DNA of 34,284 bases from Lutispora sp041687175 (GCF_041687175.1 NZ_JAWLCK010000017.1:1-34284); one strand, 5' to 3'. Counted from the stretch's first letter, positions 16,373 through 24,831 are shown. Made by a program: numbers and translations. The notes: generated by a model from the sequence alone, not told the origin.

Positions 16373-16702
16373 CTATTGTTCAATATTAATATTATTTTGA
16401 TTTTTCAAATCTAAATCTTCTTTTGTTTTGTTTATAGTTTCTTTTGCTATACTCAATTCCTCATCTAGCTTCTTTATTTTACTATTTAATTCATTTATTT
16501 TTATTCTAAACCTGACCCTTTTAACTATATCAAAGGGTAACATTATGAGAATACCAAACAAAGCAGACCCCAAAATTACTACAGCTTGTGATAAATTAAA
16601 TTTATACCATAAAAAATTTATTGTAATCACTGTGGCATTTTGTATTGCAAAGAGTGCTATAAATAAAGCAAATATCATGGAAATAACAATTATGAACTGC
16701 AT
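16373..16702 (-). CDS. LapA-domain (DUF1049) membrane protein
   Basis: This 109-residue protein has two transmembrane helices (about 3-25 and 38-62) separated by NATVITINFLWYKFNLS, the typical LapA/DUF1049 hairpin. A charged coiled-coil tail follows from about 68 to 105. The family is linked to lipopolysaccharide assembly in Gram-negative bacteria; in Gram-positives its role is unknown. Start ATG 16702 has AAGGA eleven bases upstream. It lies just before recJ and after the secF terminator, so it probably leads a lapA-recJ-apt transcript. Confidence 0.85.
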   Translation of the reverse strand: MQFIIVISMIFALFIALFAIQNATVITINFLWYKFNLSQAVVILGSALFGILIMLPFDIVKRVRFRIKINELNSKIKKLDEELSIAKETINKTKEDLDLKNQNNINIEQ

Positions 16703-16764
16703 AATTAGTCACATCCTTTCAATGTTTTATATACATAGCATAATATATTTAACTATAAATATAA

Positions 16765-16806
16765 AGATAAAACTTAAGGTAACAATCATTTTGACTGTTA
16801 CCTTAA
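16765..16806 (-). terminator. Terminator after secF
   Basis: A perfect 11-bp stem (16774-16784 with 16796-16806) starts four bases past the secF stop and is followed on the minus strand by GTTTTATC. It separates secDF from lapA-recJ. Confidence 0.8.
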
Positions 16807-16809
16807 AAT

Positions 16810-17691
16810 CTAATGGGCTGACTGAGTTTTGAACTTTGTGCTTAAAATTATCCAGAGAGGACCAGATATAAAAATTGATGAATAGGTTCCTGCCACTATA
16901 CCTACTATCAGAGGAAGAGCAAAATCTTTGATTGCAGGGACACCCAATATATACAGTGCTACTATTGCTAGTAAAGTAGTAAGTGAAGTATTAATTGATC
17001 TTGTCAATGTCTGATTTATGCTGTCATCAACCAATTGAACTTTATCAATCTTCTTAACATTTCTCATATTTTCTCTTATCCTATCAAAAATTACAATTGA
17101 ATTGTTTATGGAATAACCAACAATAGTCAAAATAGCTGCTATAAATGAACTATTTACAGGAATCTTCATTACTCCGTATAAAATTAACATAATAACAACA
17201 TCATGTATTAATGCTATCACAGACGCCAAGCCGAATCTCCATTCAAATCTGAAGGTAATATAGATTAGCATACCTATATTTGCTAATACCAATGATAAAA
17301 TAGCTTGTCTTTTCAGTTCATCCCCTATGGCAGGTCCAATTGATTCAAAGTTAATATTGCTGGTTGTTATATTGAATTCGGTAACGAAACTATCCAGTAT
17401 CTCTTTACGGCTTGCATCATCTAACTCCATCTTGGTTCTAATAATAACATCTTCTTTTTCATTCCCGGCATATGTTATTACTGCTTCACTATCATATTTA
17501 GATATTATTTCTCTTACATTTGAAATATCAAAGTCTTTCCCTATATGAGCTTGTATTGTGGTTCCACCAGTAAAATCAATACCGAAGTTTAATCCACCAT
17601 TTATGAAAGTGAAGATTAGGCCTGCTATGATTATCGCTAAAGATATAGAAAACCATATTCTCTTATACTGTACAACTTTAATATTTTTCAT
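16810..17691 (-). CDS. secF: Protein translocase subunit SecF
   Basis: SecF works with SecD in the membrane to drive late steps of protein export using the proton or sodium gradient. It has the first helix, the periplasmic-side FGIDFTGGTTIQA motif near 35, and five further helices with VGYSINNSIVIFDRIREN near 200. I place the start at ATG 17691 (293 residues, MKNIKVV), eight bases after GGAGGG; an upstream ATG at 17715 overlaps the end of secD and lacks a ribosome site. SecD and SecF are separate genes 13 bases apart. Confidence 0.96.
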   Translation of the reverse strand: MKNIKVVQYKRIWFSISLAIIIAGLIFTFINGGLNFGIDFTGGTTIQAHIGKDFDISNVREIISKYDSEAVITYAGNEKEDVIIRTKMELDDASRKEILDSFVTEFNITTSNINFESIGPAIGDELKRQAILSLVLANIGMLIYITFRFEWRFGLASVIALIHDVVIMLILYGVMKIPVNSSFIAAILTIVGYSINNSIVIFDRIRENMRNVKKIDKVQLVDDSINQTLTRSINTSLTTLLAIVALYILGVPAIKDFALPLIVGIVAGTYSSIFISGPLWIILSTKFKTQSAH

Positions 17692-17704
17692 CACCTTCAC
17701 CCTC

Positions 17705-18955
17705 CTATGCTCCATATAATTTCTTATTTGATAAAGCTTTTATGCCTGAAATACACTTCATAAGCTGTTTCGTCACTATTATTGCAGTAAACATACTAGC
17801 TAATATACCGATAGATAATGTCACTGCAAATCCCTTAATAGGACCTGAACCAAAATAAAATAGAACAACTGCTGCAATCAAGGTAGTTATATTGGAGTCA
17901 ATTATTGTTAAGAAGGCTCTCCTGAAGCCTGAATCGATGGCTGCTCTCAAGCTTTTGCCTATCATTAGTTCTTCCTTTAATCTTTCAAATATAATGACAT
18001 TGGCATCAACTGCCATACCTACTGAAAGAATGATACCTGCAATACCAGGAAGAGTAAGTGTTGCTTTTAATGCAGCTAAAGCAAACATCATTATACATAT
18101 ATATAATACAAGTGCAATATCGGCAATCAAACCAGGCAATCTGTAATATAAAATCATGAATAAAAATACAAGCAATATGCCTATTTTACCTGCAGACAAG
18201 CTTTGTTCAAAAGAGTTTGCTCCCAATTCAGGTCCTACACTTGTAACCTGAAGTGTATTAAGTTCTACCGGAAGAGCGCCTGCTCTTATAAGCATTGCTA
18301 AATCTGCTGCTTCTTCCATGGTCATTCTACCCGAAATCTGAGCCCTTCCATCAGTTATAGGCTCTCCCACTTGAGGAGCAGAAATTACATTCTCATCAAG
18401 ATAGATAGCTATTATTTTACCTATATTATTTGAAGTTGCCAAAGCGAATTTTTTTGCACCCTCAGACGTCAATTCTAAGGATACTACAGGTTCTTGGATA
18501 CCTGTGTCACTTTGAGCTCCATATACTGCCTTAGCATCTTTTATATCATTCCCTGTTATAACTGTATTACCTGCTTCATCAACAAATTTCAACTGAGCTG
18601 TTTTCCCTATCACTTCAAGAGCTCTTTGTGTATCTTGAATTTCAGGCAAACCAACTCTTATTCTCTTTGTACCCTGCCTAGTTATTACAGGCTCTGTTAC
18701 TCCCAGGGAGTCAATACGCTCTCTTATAGTAGCAATAGCCCTTTCCATCTTTTCGTCTGTTATTGGGTCATTTGGATTATCTTGAGCTTCAAGCACAACT
18801 TCTGCGCCTCCCCTCAAATCTAATCCCAGCTTAATTAATTCCTTTGCAGGAACAATTTCGTACTTTCCGATATCAAGCCCATATACTGCGACATAGCTTA
18901 AAATACCGATTATAATGACTATTGCCAGAAATTTAGCAATACTTCTTGAATTCAT
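17705..18955 (-). CDS. secD: Protein translocase subunit SecD
   Basis: This 416-residue SecD has an N-terminal helix (about 7-26), the LGLDLRGGAEVVLEA motif near 43-57, a short P1 domain typical of Gram-positive SecD, and a C-terminal six-helix RND-type unit with GMAVDANVIIFERLKEE near 316-332. Together with SecF and YajC it assists SecYEG. Start ATG 18955 has GGGGGAG five bases upstream. A clear promoter lies at 19017-18989, so secD-secF forms a unit of its own, ending at the 16806 terminator. Confidence 0.97.
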   Translation of the reverse strand: MNSRSIAKFLAIVIIIGILSYVAVYGLDIGKYEIVPAKELIKLGLDLRGGAEVVLEAQDNPNDPITDEKMERAIATIRERIDSLGVTEPVITRQGTKRIRVGLPEIQDTQRALEVIGKTAQLKFVDEAGNTVITGNDIKDAKAVYGAQSDTGIQEPVVSLELTSEGAKKFALATSNNIGKIIAIYLDENVISAPQVGEPITDGRAQISGRMTMEEAADLAMLIRAGALPVELNTLQVTSVGPELGANSFEQSLSAGKIGILLVFLFMILYYRLPGLIADIALVLYICIMMFALAALKATLTLPGIAGIILSVGMAVDANVIIFERLKEELMIGKSLRAAIDSGFRRAFLTIIDSNITTLIAAVVLFYFGSGPIKGFAVTLSIGILASMFTAIIVTKQLMKCISGIKALSNKKLYGA

Positions 18956-18988
18956 CTGTACTCCCCCTTTTAAAAGTTCACAATCGTT

Positions 18989-19017
18989 ATTATATTACTT
19001 TTGTCAAACAGAGTCAA
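18989..19017 (-). promoter_or_regulatory. Promoter of secD-secF
   Basis: On the minus strand TTGACT (19017-19012) and a perfect TATAAT (18994-18989) are 17 bp apart, about 34 bp upstream of the secD start. Confidence 0.75.
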
Positions 19018-19056
19018 TGTAAAGACTAATGCTAAAACCTTATAATTATGATTGCC

Positions 19057-19098
19057 AATAAATTAAAGCAGTAATATGATTAATCATATTTACTGCTT
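19057..19098 (-). terminator. Terminator after scfA
   Basis: A 9-bp stem (AAGCAGTAA with TTACTGCTT, 19098-19090 and 19074-19066 on the minus strand) encloses a palindromic ATGATTAATCAT segment and is followed by TTTAATTTA. It ends the SCIFF gene transcript before the secD promoter. Confidence 0.7.
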
Positions 19099-19114
19099 AC
19101 TAAGTATTAATATA

Positions 19115-19297
19115 TTATAGGTTTTTTAAAGCAGAACTCTTTGCAATTCTTGTATTTAATAAGCTCTCACATTTTTGATTAGCAACAGTACAAGAGGTTT
19201 TACAAGCTGATTGGCATGAGTTTTGGCATTCACCGCAGCCACCGTTTAAAATCCTTTGTCCATAAGTTGTCTTATTGATAGTCTTTATGTACTTCAT
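19115..19297 (-). CDS. scfA: SCIFF (six-cysteine) ranthipeptide precursor with C-terminal extension
   Basis: This 60-residue peptide has the hallmark core GGCGECQNSCQSACKTSC followed by TVANQKCE, with six cysteines, and the leader MKYIKTINKTTYGQ. It matches SCIFF, the precursor nearly universal in Clostridia, whose cysteines are joined to threonine or other residues by a radical SAM maturase. SCIFF normally ends close after the sixth cysteine at about 46 residues; here 16 more residues follow the sixth-cysteine CE pair (SLLNTRIAKSSALKNL). Start ATG 19297 has GGAGG seven bases upstream. The maturase gene usually next door is absent: the gene has its own promoter and terminator and is followed by secD. 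Confidence 0.92.
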   Translation of the reverse strand: MKYIKTINKTTYGQRILNGGCGECQNSCQSACKTSCTVANQKCESLLNTRIAKSSALKNL

Positions 19298-19328
19298 ATT
19301 TGTGCCTCCTAATATTTTTTTCCCATAA

Positions 19329-19357
19329 ATTATATCATAAGTATTAATATTATTAAA
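19329..19357 (-). promoter_or_regulatory. Promoter of scfA
   Basis: On the minus strand a perfect extended -10 box TGATATAAT (19337-19329) lies about 31 bp before the scfA start. The -35 region, TTTAAT at 17 bp spacing, is poor, as expected for an extended -10 promoter. Confidence 0.6.
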
Positions 19358-19361
19358 GTCC

Positions 19362-19772
19362 TTATGTAATATTTACACCTATCATTCCGCCAATTAAACC
19401 TACTAAAGAAGCCATCAGCATTCTAGCAATAAAGTACTTATCAAATGTAGGTACTTGACCCCATATCATACTTATTGGAATGATGACTAATACAAATACT
19501 ATACCTACTATCATTCCATAGAGCCATCCTCTGCTCTTTATTTTTCTACTGCAGTATACTGCTGCTGCAACTATACTTACCATAGTAATTGCTTGTGTTA
19601 TTATGGACATTGTACCATCAGATACCGAAGTTAATGACAATACTATAGCATATATTATTATGCAAACTAACGAGATAATTAATGCAAGAAATATTGATTT
19701 TGCTAATATTAAAATCTTACTTTCATCCTTTTTTTCATGTAGTTTGTTAGAACCCTTTTTGAAACTCCTCAC
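19362..19772 (-). CDS. TIGR04086-type membrane protein
   Basis: This 136-residue protein has four predicted membrane helices (about 21-45, 56-75, 84-104 and 115-136) with the basic loop SRKIKSRGWLYG. It resembles the TIGR04086 family, found in Clostridia beside yajC and the SCIFF gene. The function is unknown. The start is GTG 19772, five bases after GGGGGTG. A basic N-terminus (RSFKKGSNK) suggests a cytoplasmic start. The location next to secDF, yajC and scfA is the conserved context. Confidence 0.75.
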   Translation of the reverse strand: MRSFKKGSNKLHEKKDESKILILAKSIFLALIISLVCIIIYAIVLSLTSVSDGTMSIITQAITMVSIVAAAVYCSRKIKSRGWLYGMIVGIVFVLVIIPISMIWGQVPTFDKYFIARMLMASLVGLIGGMIGVNIT

Positions 19773-19832
19773 GGTTGCACCCCCTAATAATATTTTATTC
19801 AGTAAACATTATTCTTTAATGGATGTTTTTAT

Positions 19833-19884
19833 TCATAAAATAAAAAAGCTTCATTGAAATTACTTATTAACCAACAAAGCTTTT
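19833..19884 (-). terminator. Hairpin with U-rich tail upstream of the TIGR04086 gene
   Basis: On the minus strand a 13-bp stem (19884-19872 with 19856-19844) forms with two G-U pairs and a 15-nt loop, followed by TTATTTTAT. The G-U pairs exist only on this strand. It is the last of a series of hairpins after yajC, so it may end a small RNA or back up the yajC terminator. Confidence 0.6.
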
Positions 19885-19930
19885 GACGCATATAAAAAAG
19901 CATTTAGCGGAAAGCCTGAACTAAAGAAAT

Positions 19931-19958
19931 TTATACTTTCCTATTAATTATAAAAAAA
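19931..19958 (-). repeat. 28-bp repeated motif, copy B
   Basis: This matches 14018-14045 at 26 of 28 positions. As in copy A, it begins in the U tract of a terminator on the minus strand and continues as ATAGGAAAGTATAA. Downstream is a weak TTTAG/CTAAA hairpin with T6, then the hairpin at 19884. Confidence 0.6.
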
Positions 19959-19984
19959 GTAACTTGAAGCTTATCAAGTTACTT
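19952..19984 (-). terminator. Terminator after yajC
   Basis: A perfect 11-bp stem (19957-19967 with 19974-19984) with a 6-nt loop is followed on the minus strand by an unbroken T run to 19952. It lies eight bases past the yajC stop. Confidence 0.85.
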
Positions 19985-19991
19985 TCTTGCA

Positions 19992-20258
19992 TTAAGACTC
20001 TAATTTTTTACCTATAGCCCATTTTGCAATCTTCAGTCTAGTCTTATCTGCTCCGACTTCTATGGTTAAAGTATCATCCTTAACATTAAGGACCTTACCA
20101 TAAATGCCTCCAATAGTTAGTATTTCATCTCCCTCTTTAATATTTTTTCTCATCTCTTGTATCTGTTTATCCTTTTTCCTTTGGGGCCTGATGAGTAGAA
20201 GATAAAATACTCCTAAAATTGCAACATACATTAGAACTGTTGAAGCCCATGCTGGCAT
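19992..20258 (-). CDS. yajC: Preprotein translocase subunit YajC
   Basis: This 88-residue protein has one membrane helix near residues 5-22 followed by LLIRPQRKKDKQIQEM, the YajC signature, and a small cytosolic beta domain (GDEILTIGGIYGKV). It is an accessory part of the SecDF complex. I place the start at ATG 20258, preceded by GGAGGAGGG; the frame is open to 20306, but the extra residues (LNIQNNTEEG) are not family-like. It follows tgt by 65 bases, as in most bacteria. Confidence 0.95.
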   Translation of the reverse strand: MPAWASTVLMYVAILGVFYLLLIRPQRKKDKQIQEMRKNIKEGDEILTIGGIYGKVLNVKDDTLTIEVGADKTRLKIAKWAIGKKLES

Positions 20259-20323
20259 TATGCATCCCTCCTCCGTATTATTTTGTATATTCAATAAAAA
20301 AAGCAAAAATCCTTCTTTAATTA

Positions 20324-21442
20324 TTATTTATTGTATCCATAGTTTTCAAAAAATTCTTCTCTATAGCTTAATAGCCTATCTTCTTTTATAGCAGTTCTCA
20401 CATTTGTCATCAAGTTTTGTAAAAATCTAAGGTTATGTATAGTGGTGAGACGCCCTCCTAATATCTCTCCAGCCTTAATCAAATGTCTGATATAAGCTCT
20501 TGAGAAGTTTCTACATGTGTAACAATCACAGTTTTCATCTAATGGCATTGAATCCCTAGCGTATTCAGCATTTCTTACAACCAGTTTACCTTTAGAAGTC
20601 ATAACAGTTCCATTTCTGGCAATTCTTGTGGGTAGGACACAATCAAACATATCTATACCTCTAATAACTCCATCAATCAGCGAATCGGGGCTGCCTACTC
20701 CCATGAGATATCTAGGTTTATCTTTTGGAAGCAGAGGAACAGTATACTCTAACACCTCATTCATTACTTCCTTAGGTTCTCCTACACTCAATCCGCCAAC
20801 AGCATATCCCGGAAGATCCACATCCACAGTCATCTTAGCGCTTTCAATTCTTAAATCTTTATATGTTCCACCTTGCACAATTCCAAATAATGCTTGTTTA
20901 TCTGTCTTTGTGTGAGCTTTTTTGCATCTTTTAAGCCATCTTATTGTTCTTTCTATAGATTTTCTTGCGTAGTCTTTTTCACAGGGATATGGTATACATT
21001 CATCAAATGCCATCATAATATCTGCACCTAAAGACTCTTCTATTTCCATAACAAATTCTGGAGTGAAGAAATGCTTTGAACCATCTAAATGGGATTTAAA
21101 TTCTACTCCTTCTTCACTTATTTTTCTCAATTCATTTAAACTGAAAACTTGAAAACCACCACTATCGGTAAGTATAGGTCTATCCCAGTTCATAAAACCA
21201 TGAAGACCTCCAAAGTCCTCTATTAGTTTGTGACCTGGGCGAATATAAAGATGATATGTATTACCAAGAATTATTTGAGCACCAATATCTTTCAATTCGT
21301 CAGGGCTCATGGCTTTTACAGTTGCTTGAGTACCAACAGGCATAAATGCTGGAGTGTCAATTATTCCATGAGGAGTATGTACTCTGCCAAGCCTGGCTCT
21401 TGTATTTTTACACTCTTTTATTAGTTCATATTTTACTGCCAA
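20324..21442 (-). CDS. tgt: tRNA-guanine (queuine/preQ1) transglycosylase
   Basis: Tgt exchanges guanine-34 for preQ1 in tRNAs for Asp, Asn, His and Tyr, the first tRNA step of queuosine synthesis. The TIM-barrel motifs LTDSGGFQVFSL, GGLSVGEP and FDCVLPTR and the zinc site CDCYTC are present. The frame is open to ATG 21463, but TTG 21442 (372 residues, MAVKYELIK) has GAGGG seven bases upstream and matches the family N-terminus. It lies downstream of queA, with the PsiE-like gene between them. No preQ1 synthesis genes (queCDEF) or preQ1 riboswitch were seen, so preQ1 may be made elsewhere or imported. Confidence 0.97.
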   Translation of the reverse strand: MAVKYELIKECKNTRARLGRVHTPHGIIDTPAFMPVGTQATVKAMSPDELKDIGAQIILGNTYHLYIRPGHKLIEDFGGLHGFMNWDRPILTDSGGFQVFSLNELRKISEEGVEFKSHLDGSKHFFTPEFVMEIEESLGADIMMAFDECIPYPCEKDYARKSIERTIRWLKRCKKAHTKTDKQALFGIVQGGTYKDLRIESAKMTVDVDLPGYAVGGLSVGEPKEVMNEVLEYTVPLLPKDKPRYLMGVGSPDSLIDGVIRGIDMFDCVLPTRIARNGTVMTSKGKLVVRNAEYARDSMPLDENCDCYTCRNFSRAYIRHLIKAGEILGGRLTTIHNLRFLQNLMTNVRTAIKEDRLLSYREEFFENYGYNK

Positions 21443-21455
21443 AAATTTTCCCTCG

Positions 21456-22091
21456 CTATTCATCCAAATTATCTATTACAACCTTTTCTATTAACCCGTC
21501 TTTCATAGAAATGACCTTTAGCTTTGCATTGCCTACCCTATAATCAATCCCCTCATAAACAGGTCTATTTGTGTTTTCTGCCATTTTGGTTATAACTCCA
21601 CCAATAGTATTACCTAAATGTTCCGGTATATTTAAACCTGTAATAATATTTGCATCAGTTACCGGAGTAGCAGCAGAAAATACATTTCCATGACCTTCTA
21701 ATTTTATTTCTTTTGTAAAAAGGTATTTTCTTATGGCAAATATCATTGCTATTGCTACAATACCTATTGCTATATCTAATGTAGTGTCGCTGTATATAAG
21801 CAGTTTTCTGGCAATAGCATAGAGCATAACCTCAAGAACACTTGAAGTAGAATGAGATAAAAGCATTATTACTAGCTCTACACCAACAACGAGAAGTAAT
21901 ACATGGCCTAAGAATTTCTGGAAAATCATGTATGTCTCAATTGCATTGGTCTTAAATATTAATCCTAAGTATCTTGCTAAATCTACCATACCTACTATTG
22001 TAGCTACAATAATAAATAATGCTAGTATTATCTCTAGATAGTAAGTATATTTGATAAGTTTATGTTTCCAATACCCAAGGTTTTTTTTCAT
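21456..22091 (-). CDS. PsiE-like membrane protein with C-terminal soluble domain
   Basis: This 211-residue protein has four predicted helices (about 18-45, 58-83, 86-98 and 103-119), with ATIVGMVDLARYLG and EVMLYAIARKLLIY resembling PsiE-type phosphate-starvation proteins. A soluble domain of about 85 residues follows (GNVFSAATPV to the end), ending in acidic residues and lacking a motif I recognise. The function is unknown. Start ATG 22091 has GGGGGT seven bases upstream. It sits between queA and tgt with gaps of 21 and 13 bases, inside the queA-tgt-yajC unit, which is not a usual place for a PsiE protein. Confidence 0.6.
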   Translation of the reverse strand: MKKNLGYWKHKLIKYTYYLEIILALFIIVATIVGMVDLARYLGLIFKTNAIETYMIFQKFLGHVLLLVVGVELVIMLLSHSTSSVLEVMLYAIARKLLIYSDTTLDIAIGIVAIAMIFAIRKYLFTKEIKLEGHGNVFSAATPVTDANIITGLNIPEHLGNTIGGVITKMAENTNRPVYEGIDYRVGNAKLKVISMKDGLIEKVVIDNLDE

Positions 22092-22112
22092 ATAACATAC
22101 CCCCCTAAAAAA

Positions 22113-23138
22113 TCAAATAATAAACATGGCATCACCGAAACTGAAAAACCTGTACTCTTCTCTTATTGCTTCCTCATAAGCTTTCATAATATATCCTTTA
22201 CCTGCCAGCGCACTAACAAGCATCATAAGAGTAGATTCTGGCAAATGAAAGTTGGTTATTAAACCATCTGAACATTTAAATTTATAACCGGGATAAATAA
22301 ATATATCCGTCCATCCTTTTTTTGCACATATCATACCAGAGTCATCAGCAACAGATTCTATTGTTCTGGTTGATGTTGTACCAACACATATTACTCTATT
22401 TCCGTTATTCTTCGTACTATTAATCAAATCTGCACTTTCTTGTGTAATCTCAAAATACTCGGAATGCATTCTGTGCTCTTCAATATTATCTACTTTAACT
22501 GGTCTAAATGTTCCCAAGCCTACATGAAGAGTTATATATGCAAGTTTAATACCTTTCTTCTCTATTTCATTTAAAAGACTTTCTGTAAAATGCAATCCTG
22601 CAGTAGGTGCAGCTGCAGAACCCTCGTACTTTGAATAAACAGTCTGATATCTTTCCTTATCCTTAAGTTCTTTCTTTATATATGGGGGTAAAGGCATATT
22701 ACCTAATCTATCTAAGATATTTTCAAAAACTCCTTCATAGATGAACTCAACTATTCTATTTCCTCCCTCTACTATATCAACCACTTGAGCAGTCAACTGG
22801 CCATCTCCAAATATAATTCTGGAACCTGGTTTTGCTTTTTTCCCAGGTCTGACCATTACCTCCCACCTATCCTTTGATTTTCTTGTTAACAGCAAAAACT
22901 CTATACTGCTTTTTGTTCCTTCTTTAGTACCAAATAATCTAGCCGGTATTACTCTTGTATTGTTTAATACAAGGCAATCTCCAGGGTTCAGATAGTCAAT
23001 GATGTCTTTAAATATCTTATGCTCGATATTACCATTCTCTCTATGTAAGACCATTAATCGAGACATATCTCTTGGGTAAATTGGTTCTTGAGCAATTAGA
23101 TATTCTGGTAGCTCATAATAAAAGTCTGATGTATTCAT
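22113..23138 (-). CDS. queA: S-adenosylmethionine:tRNA ribosyltransferase-isomerase
   Basis: QueA transfers the ribosyl part of SAM to preQ1 in tRNA to form epoxyqueuosine. The 341-residue protein carries the family motifs YELPEYLIAQEP at the N-terminus, LNNTRVIPARLFG near 59-71, AAPTAGLHFT near 181-190 and TNFHLPESTLMML near 300. Start ATG 23138 has GGGAGAG just upstream. It lies 10 bases after the SpoIID-domain gene. The final reduction enzyme (QueG or QueH) is not in the window. Confidence 0.97.
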   Translation of the reverse strand: MNTSDFYYELPEYLIAQEPIYPRDMSRLMVLHRENGNIEHKIFKDIIDYLNPGDCLVLNNTRVIPARLFGTKEGTKSSIEFLLLTRKSKDRWEVMVRPGKKAKPGSRIIFGDGQLTAQVVDIVEGGNRIVEFIYEGVFENILDRLGNMPLPPYIKKELKDKERYQTVYSKYEGSAAAPTAGLHFTESLLNEIEKKGIKLAYITLHVGLGTFRPVKVDNIEEHRMHSEYFEITQESADLINSTKNNGNRVICVGTTSTRTIESVADDSGMICAKKGWTDIFIYPGYKFKCSDGLITNFHLPESTLMMLVSALAGKGYIMKAYEEAIREEYRFFSFGDAMFII

Positions 23139-23148
23139 AAATCTCTCC

Positions 23149-24795
23149 CTATTTTACCTTTGTTCCTGTGTAGTAGTATTCTAATATTTCCACATAATTA
23201 TATCCGCTTTCAGCCATTCCTTTTGCCCCATACTGACTCATACCCAAACCATGTCCCCAACCCTTGCCATCGAAAATGTAATTATTAGGGGTTATGTTAT
23301 AGTTTTCAACATTAAATAATCCTTTTACACTGATTTTTTCGCTAGATGGTTTTACTGTTCGCTGACCTGTAGCCGATACGATATTTAATCCTATTGGTCT
23401 TTTTGCTTTGATGGAATCAGTATCCATATCGTAAATATTAATATCAGAGTCAGTTTTGATGTCATACCAAATGCTTTTAAGACTAGAAGTGCCAAATAAA
23501 TATCTAACTTTTTCTTTTTCTAGTACTATTTTACTTTTAGTACCACTAAACTCAACTTTTAACGCTCTTCCAAACTCACTAGTCTCGATAATGTTTATAT
23601 CGGTTATATCACCTATATTCATATTATTTTCTTCCAGTTTATTTTTTATTTCACCCTTGTCTAACTCAAGTATCCAGCTATCATTTGGACTTCCATAGGA
23701 GAAAGGATCATCTACACCTCTTATATATGGTATCTCATCACTCCAAACATTTTCAGAATTTTCAGTATGTCCTCCGCTGCTTGAGTGATAAAAGGTTGTT
23801 GCAAGCTTATCCTCATAATATAGTAATTCATTGTTAGTTTCCTTAACTGCTTGGTTTGTCCGTTCATGTTCTTTAACAAAACCTTTATATGCTTGACAGT
23901 GGGTGGTACTGCAAAGATCAAATCCTTTATCATTATGCTTACCCATATTAATAACCGCATAATTCCTAGCAGCAACAGCCTGGGCTTTTAGAGCTTCCAT
24001 GTGCCATGTAGGAGTTACTTCACTACCCACTACACTGTACAAATACTCATCTACTTTAACATCGTTAATAACAGAGAGACTACCATCCTCCTGAGTCCTA
24101 ATACATATACTGCCCCGATATTCTGTATTGTTAAACTCCAGCAGATTTTGAACATCACTTTGTTCTACTGGACTCATTTTTATTTCTTGATTCTTGTATA
24201 TCATAAACACACTATTATTGTTGTCATCTATTATTTGTACTCTTTTGGGATCCGGTTCAATCAATTTATATTTATAAGAATTATTCTTACTTTGATAAGC
24301 ATTTATATTTTCCTTGCACTCTTTCTCATCTAAGAATAAACCAGCCCAAACCTTCCATTCTCCATCATAGACCAAAAATGATTCAGGCATGCTTGATTTT
24401 ATATCGTTTAACAGTTTTTTTGCTGATTCATAATCGGGATAATTATCCCCTATCTGTATATGATAAGGGCCAAGTAATTTCCCTTCATATTTAACAGCTT
24501 TAATATATTGAATCTTTTTTATTTCGTTTTTTATGATATTATAATATTCATCTGTCCTGAAAGACAGCTTGATAGGTTTTGAGATTGTCAAAGAAACTGG
24601 ATTCTCTTCACCACTTAAAAAAGTAATCAAAATTGGAGAAGAGGAATTAATATTTATTGTATCAGATACTGAGTTATAGTTTAGTCCAACTCTTATCCTT
24701 TCAGGAATTTCAGTGGTAGCATGGACAGAGATTGGAAATAATAGTGCAATAATCATTAAAATGATGATGAATAATTTCTTATTATGTTTGTTCAT
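23149..24795 (-). CDS. SpoIID/LytB-domain protein with SPOR domain
   Basis: This 548-residue protein starts with a signal peptide (basic MNKHNKK, hydrophobic 8-24, SVHA cleavage). A SPOR-like peptidoglycan-binding region spans about 110-175 (YHIQIGDNYPDYESAKKLL). The SpoIID domain follows from about 245 (VDEYLYSVVGSEVTPTWHM), with EALKAQAVAAR and later YHSSSGG and the C-terminal GWGHGLGMSQYGAKGMA. SpoIID enzymes are lytic transglycosylases that remodel the septal wall during spore engulfment. This longer SPOR-bearing form may act in the vegetative envelope instead. Start ATG 24795 has GAGGT seven bases upstream. It probably leads a transcript with queA and tgt. Confidence 0.9.
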   Translation of the reverse strand: MNKHNKKLFIIILMIIALLFPISVHATTEIPERIRVGLNYNSVSDTININSSSPILITFLSGEENPVSLTISKPIKLSFRTDEYYNIIKNEIKKIQYIKAVKYEGKLLGPYHIQIGDNYPDYESAKKLLNDIKSSMPESFLVYDGEWKVWAGLFLDEKECKENINAYQSKNNSYKYKLIEPDPKRVQIIDDNNNSVFMIYKNQEIKMSPVEQSDVQNLLEFNNTEYRGSICIRTQEDGSLSVINDVKVDEYLYSVVGSEVTPTWHMEALKAQAVAARNYAVINMGKHNDKGFDLCSTTHCQAYKGFVKEHERTNQAVKETNNELLYYEDKLATTFYHSSSGGHTENSENVWSDEIPYIRGVDDPFSYGSPNDSWILELDKGEIKNKLEENNMNIGDITDINIIETSEFGRALKVEFSGTKSKIVLEKEKVRYLFGTSSLKSIWYDIKTDSDINIYDMDTDSIKAKRPIGLNIVSATGQRTVKPSSEKISVKGLFNVENYNITPNNYIFDGKGWGHGLGMSQYGAKGMAESGYNYVEILEYYYTGTKVK

Positions 24796-24831
24796 GCTAT
24801 GTACCTCTTCCTTAGTTTTTTCATACTCATT

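Noticed and set aside
20324..23138. A preQ1 riboswitch for the queA-tgt genes
   Set aside because: No preQ1 aptamer pattern was seen before the SpoIID gene, queA or tgt.
23721..23975. An 84-codon minus-strand frame inside the SpoIID-domain gene
   Set aside because: It is an alternative frame of a gene with intact domains; no ribosome site and no family resemblance.
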